A stretch of 64,000 bases of DNA from Fretibacterium sp. OH1220_COT-178 (GTDB taxonomy: Bacteria > Synergistota > Synergistia > Synergistales > Aminobacteriaceae). Positions 8,086 through 20,255 of the stretch are shown here, in pieces (position 1 is the stretch's first letter; the number at the start of each line of letters is the position of its first letter). Position numbers and translations under genes: made by a program. A model generated the notes under the pieces. It was not told where the DNA came from and searched no databases. It saw only the letters and a program-made list of their open reading frames with translations. The stretch is taken from positions 62,001 to 126,000 of the forward strand of contig NZ_RQYL01000003.1 in NCBI RefSeq assembly GCF_003860125.1, read 5' to 3'.

Positions 8086-9050
8086 GAAACCTCCTCGTTC
8101 GGCCCCAGACGACGGGCCAGATCCTCGGCAGCGCATCGGACCGCGGGGGTCAGAAAGGCGTTGCCCGTCCCGTCCAGCCGGACCAGCGTGTCCCCGTCGC
8201 GCTCGGAGACCTTCAGGTAATAGCGCTGCTCGAACTCGTCGTCCGTGGAAAAGGTGTCGATGAGGAAGCACCGGCTCCCCTTGGGATCGGCGTAGTAACG
8301 GCCGAAGGCCCAACGGGCGTCGTCGCTGCGCCCCGAGGTGCCCTCGAGCGCCGCGATGCGTTCCTCGTTCAGGGGGTGTCCCGTTTTGATGTGCATCTCC
8401 GCATCCCTCCAGGTCCGTCGTGATACCGTAAAATCCCGGGTCTTGGCAAAGGTCAGCCTGTGGATCGCCTTCCCCTGCTCCATCCATTTGCGCTCGTACT
8501 TCGTCGTGACGGGGCGTTCGGGGTTCATCTCGTATTGACGGAGCGAGAGCGCCTCATGAGCGTCGAGCCGCTTGCGGACCTCCTGAGCGTAGGGCTCGTC
8601 GTCGGTGACCAGCTCGAAGATGCCGTCCGTCTTCAAAACCGCCGCGAGGTCGTCGGTGAATTCCCGCGCGGTGACGCGGCGGTGTGCGTGGCGCTTCTTG
8701 GGCCAGGGGCAGGGAAAGTTCATGTAGACCTTGTCCAGGGAGGCATCCCTGAAAAGCTCCTTCATCATGTAGCGGGCGTCCGTGCGTATGATCCTCAGAT
8801 TGTTCAATCCCCTGGATCGCTTGGCGCAACGCAGGACGCAGGCTGGCGAGACCTCCATGCCGAACAGAAGGACGTCCGGGTTCGCCTCGGCGTGGCGCAC
8901 CGTGTATTCCCCGTTGCCGAAGCCGATCTCCAGCTCCACCCGGCCCCTGCTCTGCGACAGGCCTTCCAGGTCGAGGGGCAAGGGCAATCCGCGCGGCAAC
9001 AGAATGTTGCCGTAACCGCTCTGGGACCGGACGAAGTTCAGAACGTCCAT
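8082..9050 (-). CDS. trmB: tRNA (guanine46-N7)-methyltransferase, long form
   Basis: A 322-residue enzyme making m7G46 in tRNA. The catalytic core is in the first ~210 residues: LEIGFGNGEY binds SAM and PWPKKRHAHRRV is the family's tRNA-contact signature. The remaining ~110 residues form a C-terminal extension absent from E. coli TrmB, though long forms are known in some deep-branching bacteria; it ends in a mixed alpha/beta domain of unknown role. The ATG at 9050 lies 13 bases inside the end of the phosphohexomutase gene, and the stop overlaps the rsmD TTG start. Confidence 0.9.
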   Translation of the reverse strand: MDVLNFVRSQSGYGNILLPRGLPLPLDLEGLSQSRGRVELEIGFGNGEYTVRHAEANPDVLLFGMEVSPACVLRCAKRSRGLNNLRIIRTDARYMMKELFRDASLDKVYMNFPCPWPKKRHAHRRVTAREFTDDLAAVLKTDGIFELVTDDEPYAQEVRKRLDAHEALSLRQYEMNPERPVTTKYERKWMEQGKAIHRLTFAKTRDFTVSRRTWRDAEMHIKTGHPLNEERIAALEGTSGRSDDARWAFGRYYADPKGSRCFLIDTFSTDDEFEQRYYLKVSERDGDTLVRLDGTGNAFLTPAVRCAAEDLARRLGPNEEVS

Positions 9051-10414
9051 GTGAAGTCCGGAAGGCCTTCCGCGCGCAGCCGCTTTTTGACGTCCTCCAT
9101 GATAAACGCCAGGGTCTTCTCGTCCTTGCCCTCGCAGCGGGTCGTGACGACGGGCTGGGTGTTGGAGGCTCGGATCAGCCCCCAGCCGCCCGGATAGAGA
9201 ATGCGGATTCCGTCCAGCGTCAACCCCTCGTAGGCCTCGAGGGCCTTCTCCTGAATGCGGCGGACGACGTCGAACTTCTGGGCGTCCGGGCAGTCGATCC
9301 GGGCCTCCTCCGTGGCGGGGTAGAGGGGAATGGAGCTCATCAGTTCGGAGAGCGTTCTTCCCGTGGCGGAGAGGATTCTCAGGAGGCGTCCGGCCGCGTA
9401 GAACGGGTCGTCGAACCCGTAGTATTCGTCGGCGAAGAACATGTGTCCCGAGAGCTCGCCGGCGAAGGGGGCGCCGATCTCACGCATTTTTGCCTTGATG
9501 ACGGAGTGGCCGGACTTCCAGAAGAGGACACGCCCTCCCAGGCGCTCGATCTCCTCGGGCAGGGCCATGCTGCATTTGGGTTCGACGATGGCCTCGGCGC
9601 CCGGATGGGCCTTGAGGATCTCGGCCCAGTAGAGGGCCATCAGCCGGTCGCCGAACACGACCTCTCCATGTTCGTCCACCACGCCCAGACGGTCCGCGTC
9701 GCCGTCGAAGGCAAAGCCGATATCCGCCCCCGTCGCGCGGACCTTCCCGATCAGATCCTGAAGGTTTTCGCGTTTCTGCGGGTCGGGGTGATGGTTGGGA
9801 AAACGCCCGTCCGGCTCCCCGTAGAGCGGGGTGCATTCGCAGCCCAGGGACTCGAAAAAGCGCCCTGCGACGGGGCCGGCGGCCCCGTTGCCGCTGTCGC
9901 AGACGACCTTGAAGCGGCGGGAAAAGGGCCTGAACTTCGAGGCGAGCATCGCCAGATATTCGTCCGTGATGTCCCGACGGATCACCGACCCCGATCCTTG
10001 GGGCCAAGTGCCCGATTCCGCGATCCGCCGTATCGCCTGCACGTCGTCGCCCCAGAGCGTCGCGTTGTCGTAGCCCAGCTTCAGGCCGTTCATGTTCGAC
10101 GGATTGTGGCTGCCCGTGATCATGACGGCGCCCTTCAGATGCAGGTGGTGCAGGCTCCAGTAAAGTATGGGAGTCGTGACGGTCCCGATGTCGACGATAT
10201 CGGTTCCCGTCGAGACGAGTCCTCGGGTCACGGCGGCTCGAATGCGTGGGGTCGAGAGCCGCACGTCCCCTCCGACGGAGACGCGATCGACCCCCTTTTC
10301 CCTCAACCAAGCGCCGTAGGACCGACCGATCGCCTCCACCACATTGTCGGTCAGGTCCCGATCCGCATCCCCGCGAATGTCGTATTCCCTGAAAATATCC
10401 GGCGAGATATTCAC
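9038..10414 (-). CDS. phosphomannomutase/phosphoglucomutase
   Basis: A 458-residue alpha-D-phosphohexomutase that interconverts hexose 1- and 6-phosphates, feeding nucleotide sugars for surface polysaccharide. The N-terminal REYDIRG is typical of the PMM/PGM branch. TGSHNPSNMNG holds the catalytic phosphoserine, FDGDADRLG the magnesium-binding loop, and GELSGHMFF the sugar-binding loop. The C-terminal phosphate-binding region has RASNTQP. Whether mannose or glucose is preferred cannot be told. The start at 10414 lies 20 bases after the aminotransferase gene. Confidence 0.9.
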   Translation of the reverse strand: MNISPDIFREYDIRGDADRDLTDNVVEAIGRSYGAWLREKGVDRVSVGGDVRLSTPRIRAAVTRGLVSTGTDIVDIGTVTTPILYWSLHHLHLKGAVMITGSHNPSNMNGLKLGYDNATLWGDDVQAIRRIAESGTWPQGSGSVIRRDITDEYLAMLASKFRPFSRRFKVVCDSGNGAAGPVAGRFFESLGCECTPLYGEPDGRFPNHHPDPQKRENLQDLIGKVRATGADIGFAFDGDADRLGVVDEHGEVVFGDRLMALYWAEILKAHPGAEAIVEPKCSMALPEEIERLGGRVLFWKSGHSVIKAKMREIGAPFAGELSGHMFFADEYYGFDDPFYAAGRLLRILSATGRTLSELMSSIPLYPATEEARIDCPDAQKFDVVRRIQEKALEAYEGLTLDGIRILYPGGWGLIRASNTQPVVTTRCEGKDEKTLAFIMEDVKKRLRAEGLPDFTWTF

Positions 10415-10434
10415 CGCGATCCTCTCCCTTCGGT

Positions 10435-11523
10435 TCAGCGCCCTTTCAAAACCGCTTCAAGCGTTCCCATGCCCTTTGCCACCAGGGTCTCGTCCGCCTG
10501 GCTGCCCATGTGTCCGATACGAAACACCCGTCCGTCCAGCGGACCGTAGTTTCCGCCGACCACGAGCCCTCTGCTTCTCAAGGCGGAGTCGAGCTCGTTC
10601 CACGTCCAGCCATCCGGGATGTTGAAGGCAGTGACGGTGGGGGAGCAGATCTCCTCGCGCATGGGGAAGAGCGTAAGTCCCATCTCGAGTCCCATCGTAC
10701 GGCAGAGATGTGCGGCACGGGCGTGGCGGGCATAAGCGTTTTCCGGCCCCTCCTCCATGATGGCTTCGAGGGCGATGTTGAGCGCCGTCATGCCCTGCCA
10801 GTCGTGAGTATAGGGCAGGGCATGCACCTCGGGGACCTTGCGCCAGGGCAGATAGGCGTCGTACCCGCTGTACCCCACGCGTTCGAAGACGTTCCAGGCG
10901 CGGGAGGAGACGGTGGAGACGGAGAGGGAGGGGGGAAGGGAAAGCACCTTCTGGCTCCCCAGAAGACCGATATCGATGAGGTTCCTGTCGACCTCTACAG
11001 GGACCCCGCCCCCGCTGGAGACGAAGTCGACGAGGAACAGGGCGTCCACCTCGCGTGCGATCTCGCCCAGCTCCCTCAGATTTTGAGCGAGGGTGCCGCT
11101 CGGGGTCTCGCAGTGCACGGCCGTGATCAGTTGCGGTCTATAACGCCGGGCCGCCTCCCTGACCTTCCGAGGGTCGGGAAGATCGTCGTAGGGGGCCGCA
11201 ACAATCTCGGCCTCCGCGCCGATGGCGCGGGCCATCTCCGCGAACCCCTCGCCGAAGAGGCCGGATGCGACGGCCAGCAGTCTTTCGCCAGGCCTCAGGG
11301 CGCTTTTGACGCCGCCCCACAGAATGGACATCGCCTCTCCGGACGTGATCACAACGCTTTCCTTGGTCTCCAGCAGTTTTTGCACGAGCCCCTGGTTCCG
11401 GGCGTACAGCTCGTAAAAATCGGCCTCCAAATCGGAGCTGCCGAAATCGGTGAGCCATGCCTCACGGATCTTCTGTGGCACCGAGACGGGGCCGGGCACC
11501 AGTGCGATGGGATAGGTCTTCAT
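10435..11523 (-). CDS. class V aminotransferase (alanine-glyoxylate/serine-pyruvate type)
   Basis: A 362-residue PLP enzyme of the small archaeal/bacterial alanine-glyoxylate aminotransferase group, likely transferring an amino group between alanine or serine and glyoxylate or pyruvate. The N-terminal PGPVSVPQ is typical. TSGEAMSILWGG and HCETPSG are phosphate-loop and active-site segments, DFVSSGGGVP supplies the ring Asp, and GSQKVLSLPP holds the PLP lysine. The ATG at 11523 follows AAAGGAAA. It heads the operon leading through phosphohexomutase to mpg; a terminator-like hairpin separates it from the secreted protein upstream. Confidence 0.88.
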   Translation of the reverse strand: MKTYPIALVPGPVSVPQKIREAWLTDFGSSDLEADFYELYARNQGLVQKLLETKESVVITSGEAMSILWGGVKSALRPGERLLAVASGLFGEGFAEMARAIGAEAEIVAAPYDDLPDPRKVREAARRYRPQLITAVHCETPSGTLAQNLRELGEIAREVDALFLVDFVSSGGGVPVEVDRNLIDIGLLGSQKVLSLPPSLSVSTVSSRAWNVFERVGYSGYDAYLPWRKVPEVHALPYTHDWQGMTALNIALEAIMEEGPENAYARHARAAHLCRTMGLEMGLTLFPMREEICSPTVTAFNIPDGWTWNELDSALRSRGLVVGGNYGPLDGRVFRIGHMGSQADETLVAKGMGTLEAVLKGR

Positions 11524-11675
11524 GAGTCTGTTTCCTTTCGGGGCTGAACCCTCTCTTAATGATATGCGGTTTTGCGAGGCGACTTCCAAAGGGATTTTTG
11601 CAATCGCCCGGAAAACGGCGGGCAAAAATGCCTGTCCAACCTCCAATTATACGGGTCCGCCACGAAAATGCAAAA

Positions 11676-11697
11676 GGGCCGCCCTGGAAGACGGCCC
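11676..11697 (-). terminator. probable terminator of the small secreted-protein gene
   Basis: GGGCCG/CGGCCC arms (11676-11681 and 11692-11697) around a 10-base loop are followed on the minus strand by TTTTG. The site lies 48 bases beyond the stop of the 11745-12230 gene. The T tract is short, so termination may be partial. Confidence 0.5.
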
Positions 11698-11744
11698 GAT
11701 GGGCGGCGTGGTTCTCGTCCCCAAGTCGGAGCAGGCTTCGGAGG

Positions 11745-12230
11745 TCACCGTTTCGTCAGGGCTCCGACCATCTTCTCGGCAAATTCGATCAGTTCCTCCC
11801 GAGTCGTCCCGGCGCTCTCCAGGGTGAGGGTCCTGTCCTTTCCCAGCTCGATGGCCAAGGCCAGCCCCAGGAGATCCTGGTCCTCCAGGATGGCACGGTG
11901 TCCCGCGATCTCGATTGTGCGATAGCGCGAGCCGAATCCGATCGGAAGGTCGACGGCGTCGACCTTTTTGGGGGGGACACGGAGCGTTCCCGGCCCGGCT
12001 CCCTCCATAAGGACGGCCTCGATTCGGGCGGCCGGAGCGTGGCGTGCATAAACGCGATTGTGCCAGGTGCCCAAATCCTCGGAGGCCGTTCGGAAGGGCA
12101 CCGTATCCCGGGACGATGCCGTCCAGGGCCCCAAACGGTTGGGGAGAGGGGCTCCCGCGGCGGCGGCGCAGAGAACGAGGAGGCCAAGAAACGAGGTGAC
12201 CGCAAGAACGGGCATACGCTTAAGGGGCAT
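11745..12230 (-). CDS. secreted protein of unknown function
   Basis: A 161-residue protein I do not recognise. Its N-terminus is a clear signal peptide: MPLKR, then a hydrophobic stretch to about residue 23 and an AAAAGAP cleavage region. The mature part looks like a small beta-rich domain with a helical C-terminus. There is no lipobox cysteine at the cleavage site, so it is probably periplasmic or secreted rather than a lipoprotein. The ATG at 12230 was chosen for GAGAGGAG eight bases upstream. It is divergently oriented from the branched-chain binding-protein gene. Confidence 0.7.
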   Translation of the reverse strand: MPLKRMPVLAVTSFLGLLVLCAAAAGAPLPNRLGPWTASSRDTVPFRTASEDLGTWHNRVYARHAPAARIEAVLMEGAGPGTLRVPPKKVDAVDLPIGFGSRYRTIEIAGHRAILEDQDLLGLALAIELGKDRTLTLESAGTTREELIEFAEKMVGALTKR

Positions 12231-12376
12231 TTCATCCGCTCCTCTCGAAAACGTGCTGAATTTCAGGACCGGACTTTCCGGCATGCCACGATTATACCGG
12301 ACTTTGTCGCAAACTGTTCTGCGCCATTCGAGGGAGGGAAAATCGTCGTTGATCCATCCAAAAATATATTTTACTA

Positions 12377-12405
12377 TTGAGATGTTTTGTGAAACATAAT
12401 ATAAT
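12377..12405 (+). promoter_or_regulatory. strong sigma-70-type promoter for the branched-chain binding protein
   Basis: TTGAGA (12377-12382) and a perfect TATAAT (12400-12405) are separated by exactly 17 bases, in an AT-rich island that contrasts with the GC-rich surroundings. The translation start is 82 bases beyond the -10 box. This is the clearest promoter in the window. Confidence 0.85.
12382..12397. promoter_or_regulatory. candidate operator in the promoter spacer
   Basis: ATGTTT-TGTG-AAACAT is a perfect inverted repeat with 6-base arms (12382-12387 and 12392-12397). It lies almost entirely between the -35 and -10 boxes, where a bound regulator would block RNA polymerase. The regulator is unknown and none is encoded beside it. 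Confidence 0.55.
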
Positions 12406-12487
12406 CACCCTCAAACCTTCGAGGCGAAGCGGCGAAGGTTGGGGTCCGAACGAGATCCTATCTTGAACGATGGAGGGAAGGACTTCG

Positions 12488-13657
12488 ATGAAACGATGGA
12501 ACGGGTTTGGCATGCTGCTGGGGATGTTTGTGCTGCTCTTCCTGCTGGGGGGCGCGGTGGGCTTTGCCGCCGAACCGATTAAGATCGGCTATATGGCGAC
12601 GCTGACCGGAGAGGGGGCCACGTGGGGCCAACACGAACGCGACGGGGCGCTTCTTGCGGTCAAGGATGTCAACGCAAGGGGCGGGCTCCTGGGGCGTCCG
12701 CTCGAGCTGATCTGCTACGACATCAAGGGAAAGCCGGAGGAGGCGGTCAACGCGATACGCCGCTTGATTCACGACGACAAGGTCGTCGCCATCGGAGGCA
12801 GCAACTACAGCGGCATTCAGCTTGCGGTCGCGCCCATTGCCGAGAAGGGGCAAGTCCCCGTCATCGCTACGTCGGCGACGAACCCAGCCGTTACGGTCGA
12901 TCCCAACACGGGCAAGGTCCGTCCCTACATGTTCCGTATAACATACACGGATCCCTATCAGGGAAGAGTCATTGCGGATTATCTCATCAAGAAATGCGGC
13001 GCCAAGAAGCTGGCGATTCTCGGCGACGTGGGGGACGCCTACTCCGAGGGGCTGACGGAGTTCGTCAGGAAGACGGCCGATGAACTGGGGGTCGAGAACA
13101 AGTTCTGGGCCTTCCGGGGAGGAGACGTGGACTTTCGGGCGCAGCTGACCTCCGCTCGGGAGTGGGGGGCGGACGCGATAGCGCTGACGATGCTCTACAA
13201 GGAGATGGGGCTGGTCATCAAACAGGCCGCGGAGCTGGACTGGAAGCCCTTCTTTATGGGCGGGGACGGGTACAGCCCTAATATCGCCGAGATCGCAGGC
13301 AAGGCTTTGGATGGGACGTTCTGGGTGAATAGCGTCAATATCGACGATCCTATGTTTGATGCCATGAAGAAAAGGTATAAGGAAGAGTTTGGTCAGGAAG
13401 CGACGGAAATTTCAAATACCGTCTACGCTTACGATGTGATGACGATGTTTGCCCATGCGATCGAGACGGCGGGGGTTGCCGAGGGTCCTGCCATCAAGGA
13501 TGCGATCGAAAACACGCAGAATCTTCAAGTGACGCATTTCAGCTGGAGCGTGGACAAGGCAACCCACAATCCACTGAACAAGCCTGCCTCGGTTTTCGAG
13601 GCCAAGGACGGCAAATTGGTCTTTCTGGAGCAATGGAAACCCGACGATGCAAAGTAG
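12488..13657 (+). CDS. branched-chain amino acid ABC transporter substrate-binding protein
   Basis: A 389-residue periplasmic binding protein of the LivJ/LivK (Peripla_BP_6) family that captures leucine, isoleucine, valine or related ligands. It has a signal peptide (to about residue 28, ending GFAAEP), then IKIGYMATLTGEGA and the ligand-loop segment GGSNYSG. The ATG at 12488 follows GGGAAGGA. The usual permease and ATPase genes (livHMGF) are absent: the next gene is a peptidase, and a strong terminator closes this transcript. It may serve a transporter encoded elsewhere or be an extra specificity subunit. Confidence 0.9.
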   Translation: MKRWNGFGMLLGMFVLLFLLGGAVGFAAEPIKIGYMATLTGEGATWGQHERDGALLAVKDVNARGGLLGRPLELICYDIKGKPEEAVNAIRRLIHDDKVVAIGGSNYSGIQLAVAPIAEKGQVPVIATSATNPAVTVDPNTGKVRPYMFRITYTDPYQGRVIADYLIKKCGAKKLAILGDVGDAYSEGLTEFVRKTADELGVENKFWAFRGGDVDFRAQLTSAREWGADAIALTMLYKEMGLVIKQAAELDWKPFFMGGDGYSPNIAEIAGKALDGTFWVNSVNIDDPMFDAMKKRYKEEFGQEATEISNTVYAYDVMTMFAHAIETAGVAEGPAIKDAIENTQNLQVTHFSWSVDKATHNPLNKPASVFEAKDGKLVFLEQWKPDDAK

Positions 13658-13684
13658 CGGGTCGGGTGTCCGTAGAGATAGGGA

Positions 13685-13719
13685 ATGGGTCGCAGCGTTG
13701 CGCTGCGACCCATTTTTTA
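13685..13719 (+). terminator. intrinsic terminator
   Basis: ATGGGTCGCAGCG pairs with CGCTGCGACCCAT around a TTG loop (13685-13697 and 13701-13713), followed by TTTTTTAT. It ends the binding-protein transcript 28 bases after its stop, confirming a single-gene unit. Confidence 0.9.
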
Positions 13720-13745
13720 TGCGGCCAGCGGATTGGCATTCCCTC

Positions 13746-13754
13746 TGCTAGAAT
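13746..13754 (+). promoter_or_regulatory. possible extended -10 promoter for the Xaa-Pro peptidase
   Basis: TGCTAGAAT (TGn plus a -10-like hexamer) lies 52 bases before the peptidase ATG, just beyond the upstream terminator where a promoter is needed. No good -35 box is placed correctly; TTGGCA at 13733 is too close. Confidence 0.35.
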
Positions 13755-13805
13755 ACTGTAGAATTTCGTGGTGAAACCATTTTCTGGGAGGGAGAGGGAA
13801 ATATT

Positions 13806-14909
13806 ATGGCCTTCGATGCCATAAATCAGCGCTTGAGCAAACTCAGGGGCCTGATGCGTGAGAGGGATGCGGACGCCTTTGTCCTGTTTGTCCTGGAGCG
13901 CCTCAACTCGGAGAGTTGCCACTATATCTCGGGCTTCCGCGGCAGCAGCGCCGCTCTCATCATCGATCAGGAGGACGCCCGCCTGATTACGGACGGACGC
14001 TATCGAACCCAGGCCGTGGAACAGTCTCCCTTTTCCCTGACCGTCCAGGCGCTGCCCCTTCCGCTTTACGTGGCCAAGGCGATTTCCGAGCGGGGATGGC
14101 GTTCGGTGGCTTTCGAGGCGGAAAGGATATCGCATGGGCTCTTTGAGGCGTTTTTTCGCCCCCTCTCCACCCGATGGGTGGATGCCTCGGCGTTTATTCC
14201 CTCCCTGCGCCGCTCCAAGGACAGGACGGAGGCCGATGCCATACGACGAGCGGCGGTCATCGCCCGCAAGGCCTACGATCTGATGCTCGAACGGGTGGAG
14301 CCCGGTATGACGGAGGCCGACTTCGAGAGCCAGTTGCTCTGCGAGATCAAGAAGCTGGGTGGAGAGAAGGGATGGGCACACGACGATTTTATCGTCGCCT
14401 CGGGGGCTCGGGGCGCCATGTGCCACGCCCGGGCCACCCGAAAGCCGTTCGGGCTCGGGGAGACCGTGACCCTCGATTACGGAGTCATGGTGGATGGATA
14501 CATGTGCGACATAACCCGCAACTTCGCCGTCGGGCATGCTCAGCCGAGGGCTCTCGAGCTCAACGACATCCTTTTGAAGGCTCATCGAGAGGCCGCCGCC
14601 GCCCTTCGTCCGGGTGTTGCGGGCAGGGACGTCGACGCGGTGGCGCGGAAGGTCGTCACGGATGCCGGGTACGGGGAGGACTTCGTCCATGGGTTGGGGC
14701 ACGGTCTGGGACTGGAGATTCACGAAGCCCCGCGTCTGTCGGCTCTCTCCCGGGACGTCCTTCAGGTTGGGGATGTCGTGACGATAGAGCCGGGCATCTA
14801 CATCGAAGGGTGGGGAGGGCTGCGCATCGAGGATGATTACATCATCACCGAGACCGGCGCGGAGTGTCTGACCTTACCTGACGATCAGTCTTTACGGATC
14901 GCAGGCTGA
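13806..14909 (+). CDS. Xaa-Pro aminopeptidase, M24 family
   Basis: A 367-residue two-metal peptidase that releases residues in front of proline. The N-terminal creatinase-like domain includes SGFRGSSAALII. The C-terminal pita-bread domain shows all five expected metal ligands: LDYGVMVDG and DITRNF (two Asp), HGLGHGLG (His), IEPGIYIEG (Glu) and RIEDDYI (Glu). It has no signal peptide, so it is cytoplasmic. The ATG at 13806 follows GGGAGGGAGAGGG. It is typical in length for the short bacterial PepP/PepQ-like enzymes. Confidence 0.92.
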   Translation: MAFDAINQRLSKLRGLMRERDADAFVLFVLERLNSESCHYISGFRGSSAALIIDQEDARLITDGRYRTQAVEQSPFSLTVQALPLPLYVAKAISERGWRSVAFEAERISHGLFEAFFRPLSTRWVDASAFIPSLRRSKDRTEADAIRRAAVIARKAYDLMLERVEPGMTEADFESQLLCEIKKLGGEKGWAHDDFIVASGARGAMCHARATRKPFGLGETVTLDYGVMVDGYMCDITRNFAVGHAQPRALELNDILLKAHREAAAALRPGVAGRDVDAVARKVVTDAGYGEDFVHGLGHGLGLEIHEAPRLSALSRDVLQVGDVVTIEPGIYIEGWGGLRIEDDYIITETGAECLTLPDDQSLRIAG

Positions 14910-14978
14910 AGCGCCCGATCGCTTTCGGCTAAAATACGTGTCCGGGAACGTGGGAGCCCGGGAAAGGAGAACAGGTAC

Positions 14979-18570
<3,592 letters not shown>

Positions 18571-18571
18571 A

Positions 18572-18620
18572 TCGAAAAGGCGACGAGCCGTCGAACGAGA
18601 ACGGCTCGTCGCCTTTTCGA
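18572..18620. terminator. bidirectional intrinsic terminator
   Basis: A 20-base perfect inverted repeat (18572-18591 and 18601-18620) around a 9-base loop has AAAA/TTTT in its outer arms. It separates the convergent ligA and M48 protease genes and could serve both. Confidence 0.88.
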
Positions 18621-18640
18621 GGGGCGATTCCTTTCGCGGG

Positions 18641-19792
18641 CTACTGGAAGTACTTGGCGATCGGGTGCTGACGCCTGGCCCTGTCCAGGGCGGCGAGCAA
18701 CCGTTCGCGAAGGACGGAAGGGGCGTCCATGTCCGCCCTTTTTCGAGCCAGCAATCTGTTGCCGATATAGAGGGCATCGCCCTCGAGGCGAAGGTCGTAG
18801 GGGGCCAGCTCCATCTGGAAATCGCTGTCCAGGACGGCGCGGGTCTCCTCGAGAGCCTTGCGGACCTCCAGCTTCCTTTTGCCTCCCCAGACGGGTCTCT
18901 CGTCGACGGTCAGCTCCAGCCGGTCGGCCGTCTCCCGAAAGGCCGTCCGCAGTACGGCCAGGGGATATTTTCGCTGGACCTCGATGTTCAGAGACTTCAG
19001 CTTTTGGAGGGCAGTCCGAAGGCGCTCCTCGGATTCGGGGTGGTCCATGTAGATGCCGTAGTCCCGTATCGGCTGCTTCAGCTCCTCGTTCATGAATCGC
19101 TCCATCAGCGTGATCATCCCGCTGGGGGAATAGCCCGACGCGATGAGGGCGTCGAGCCCTTTGCTGTCCGCCTCCTTCTCGAACTCCATCGTGTAGGCGT
19201 TGGTGATCGTCACTTGGGCCACCTGGGCCAGGACGATCGGGGCCGTCGCCCCGCCGCTCAACAAGATGACGGCAAGGGCCGCGAGGGATATTTTGTTGGC
19301 CTCGGCGGCCATCTTCAGACCATGCTTCCGGTCCGCGTGGATCATCTCGTGGGCCATGACCGCTGCGATCTCGGAATCGGTCCTGAGGAGGTCGAGAAGT
19401 CCTGACGTGAAGAAGATGAAGCCGCCCGGAAGGCAAAAGGCGTTGAGCGCCTCGGTCTTGACGACTCGGAGTTCGTAGGGAATCCGGCGTTCCATATGGG
19501 GTTCGAGACGGTTCAGGATCATCTGAAGGCGCGCAAGGACGATCGGGTCCGCGGAGAGGGGCCAATTTTTCTCGATCTCCGCCACGGCCCTTTCCCCAAT
19601 CTTACGTTCCTTGGCCAAATCGGCAGCCATCTCCGTGTCCTTGGCTTTTTGATCGGCGGATACGGGGGGGCGTGCCGGGGCCTTTTTGGCCGCGGCTAGT
19701 CCGGGATCGGCGGCGTTCAGGCAAAGGCTGGCGCTGAAGACGAGAAGCAGGGCCAGACTGCACCGTCTCGTTCTCCTTTTTTCAGGGCTCAA
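18641..19792 (-). CDS. secreted M48 family zinc metalloprotease
   Basis: A 383-residue BepA/YfgC-like peptidase. It has a hydrophobic export signal at about residues 10-28. The catalytic HExxH is in MAHEMIHADRKHG, and the third zinc ligand Glu is in EFEKEADSKG. A C-terminal ~120-residue region is not recognised. The start is a TTG at 19792 with GGGAGGG about six bases upstream; it lies inside the end of the flgN-like gene (TTG AGC CCT TGA in the two frames). It is thus the third gene of the fliS-flgN operon, an unusual place for a periplasmic protease. Family members degrade misassembled outer-membrane proteins. Confidence 0.85.
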   Translation of the reverse strand: MSPEKRRTRRCSLALLLVFSASLCLNAADPGLAAAKKAPARPPVSADQKAKDTEMAADLAKERKIGERAVAEIEKNWPLSADPIVLARLQMILNRLEPHMERRIPYELRVVKTEALNAFCLPGGFIFFTSGLLDLLRTDSEIAAVMAHEMIHADRKHGLKMAAEANKISLAALAVILLSGGATAPIVLAQVAQVTITNAYTMEFEKEADSKGLDALIASGYSPSGMITLMERFMNEELKQPIRDYGIYMDHPESEERLRTALQKLKSLNIEVQRKYPLAVLRTAFRETADRLELTVDERPVWGGKRKLEVRKALEETRAVLDSDFQMELAPYDLRLEGDALYIGNRLLARKRADMDAPSVLRERLLAALDRARRQHPIAKYFQ

Positions 19793-20255
19793 ACGTACTC
19801 CCTCCCATCTTCGTATAACCGATGAAGGCGTCTCGTCCTCGGGTCATGGAGGCCAGCTTGGTACGCAGTTCATCGACGTGCTTTTCCAGTGCTTCCTGGG
19901 CGTGTGCCTCGGCTTTCATGAGGTCTTCCGAGATGGATCGGGTCTCCTGCAGGATGGCGGCGAACTCGTCCGCGTATGGGGCGGGCAGACAGGAGGACAG
20001 CTGGTCCCAGAAGCCGTCCATCCCGCGCACCTCCTCAACTCCCGCCTCGGCAAGCACTTCGCCCCAGGAATCCGCCAGGAGCTGAAGGCGGGAGATCAGT
20101 GCCTGTTTTTCCTGAAGAATCTGGAGCAGCTCCTCCATGTCCTCATTGAGGACGATGGCCTCCAGTTCTCTCGAGACCATCGTCCTGAGGGTGGCGTAGA
20201 TGCCCAGCTCCGTCGAGAGCAGGTTCTTGATTCTGGCCGGGAGATCATCCCGCAA
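19782..20255 (-). CDS. FlgN-like flagellar export chaperone
   Basis: A 157-residue, almost wholly helical protein. Its leucine- and glutamate-rich heptads (LLSTELGIYATLRTMV, then KQALISRL) resemble the FlgN family, which guards hook-junction proteins before export. FliT, the FliD chaperone, is an alternative because fliS and fliT are often adjacent. The start is a TTG at 20255 with GGAGG eight bases upstream; it overlaps the fliS stop by 11 bases. No cysteine, membrane segment or signal peptide is present. Confidence 0.65.
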   Translation of the reverse strand: MRDDLPARIKNLLSTELGIYATLRTMVSRELEAIVLNEDMEELLQILQEKQALISRLQLLADSWGEVLAEAGVEEVRGMDGFWDQLSSCLPAPYADEFAAILQETRSISEDLMKAEAHAQEALEKHVDELRTKLASMTRGRDAFIGYTKMGGSTFEP

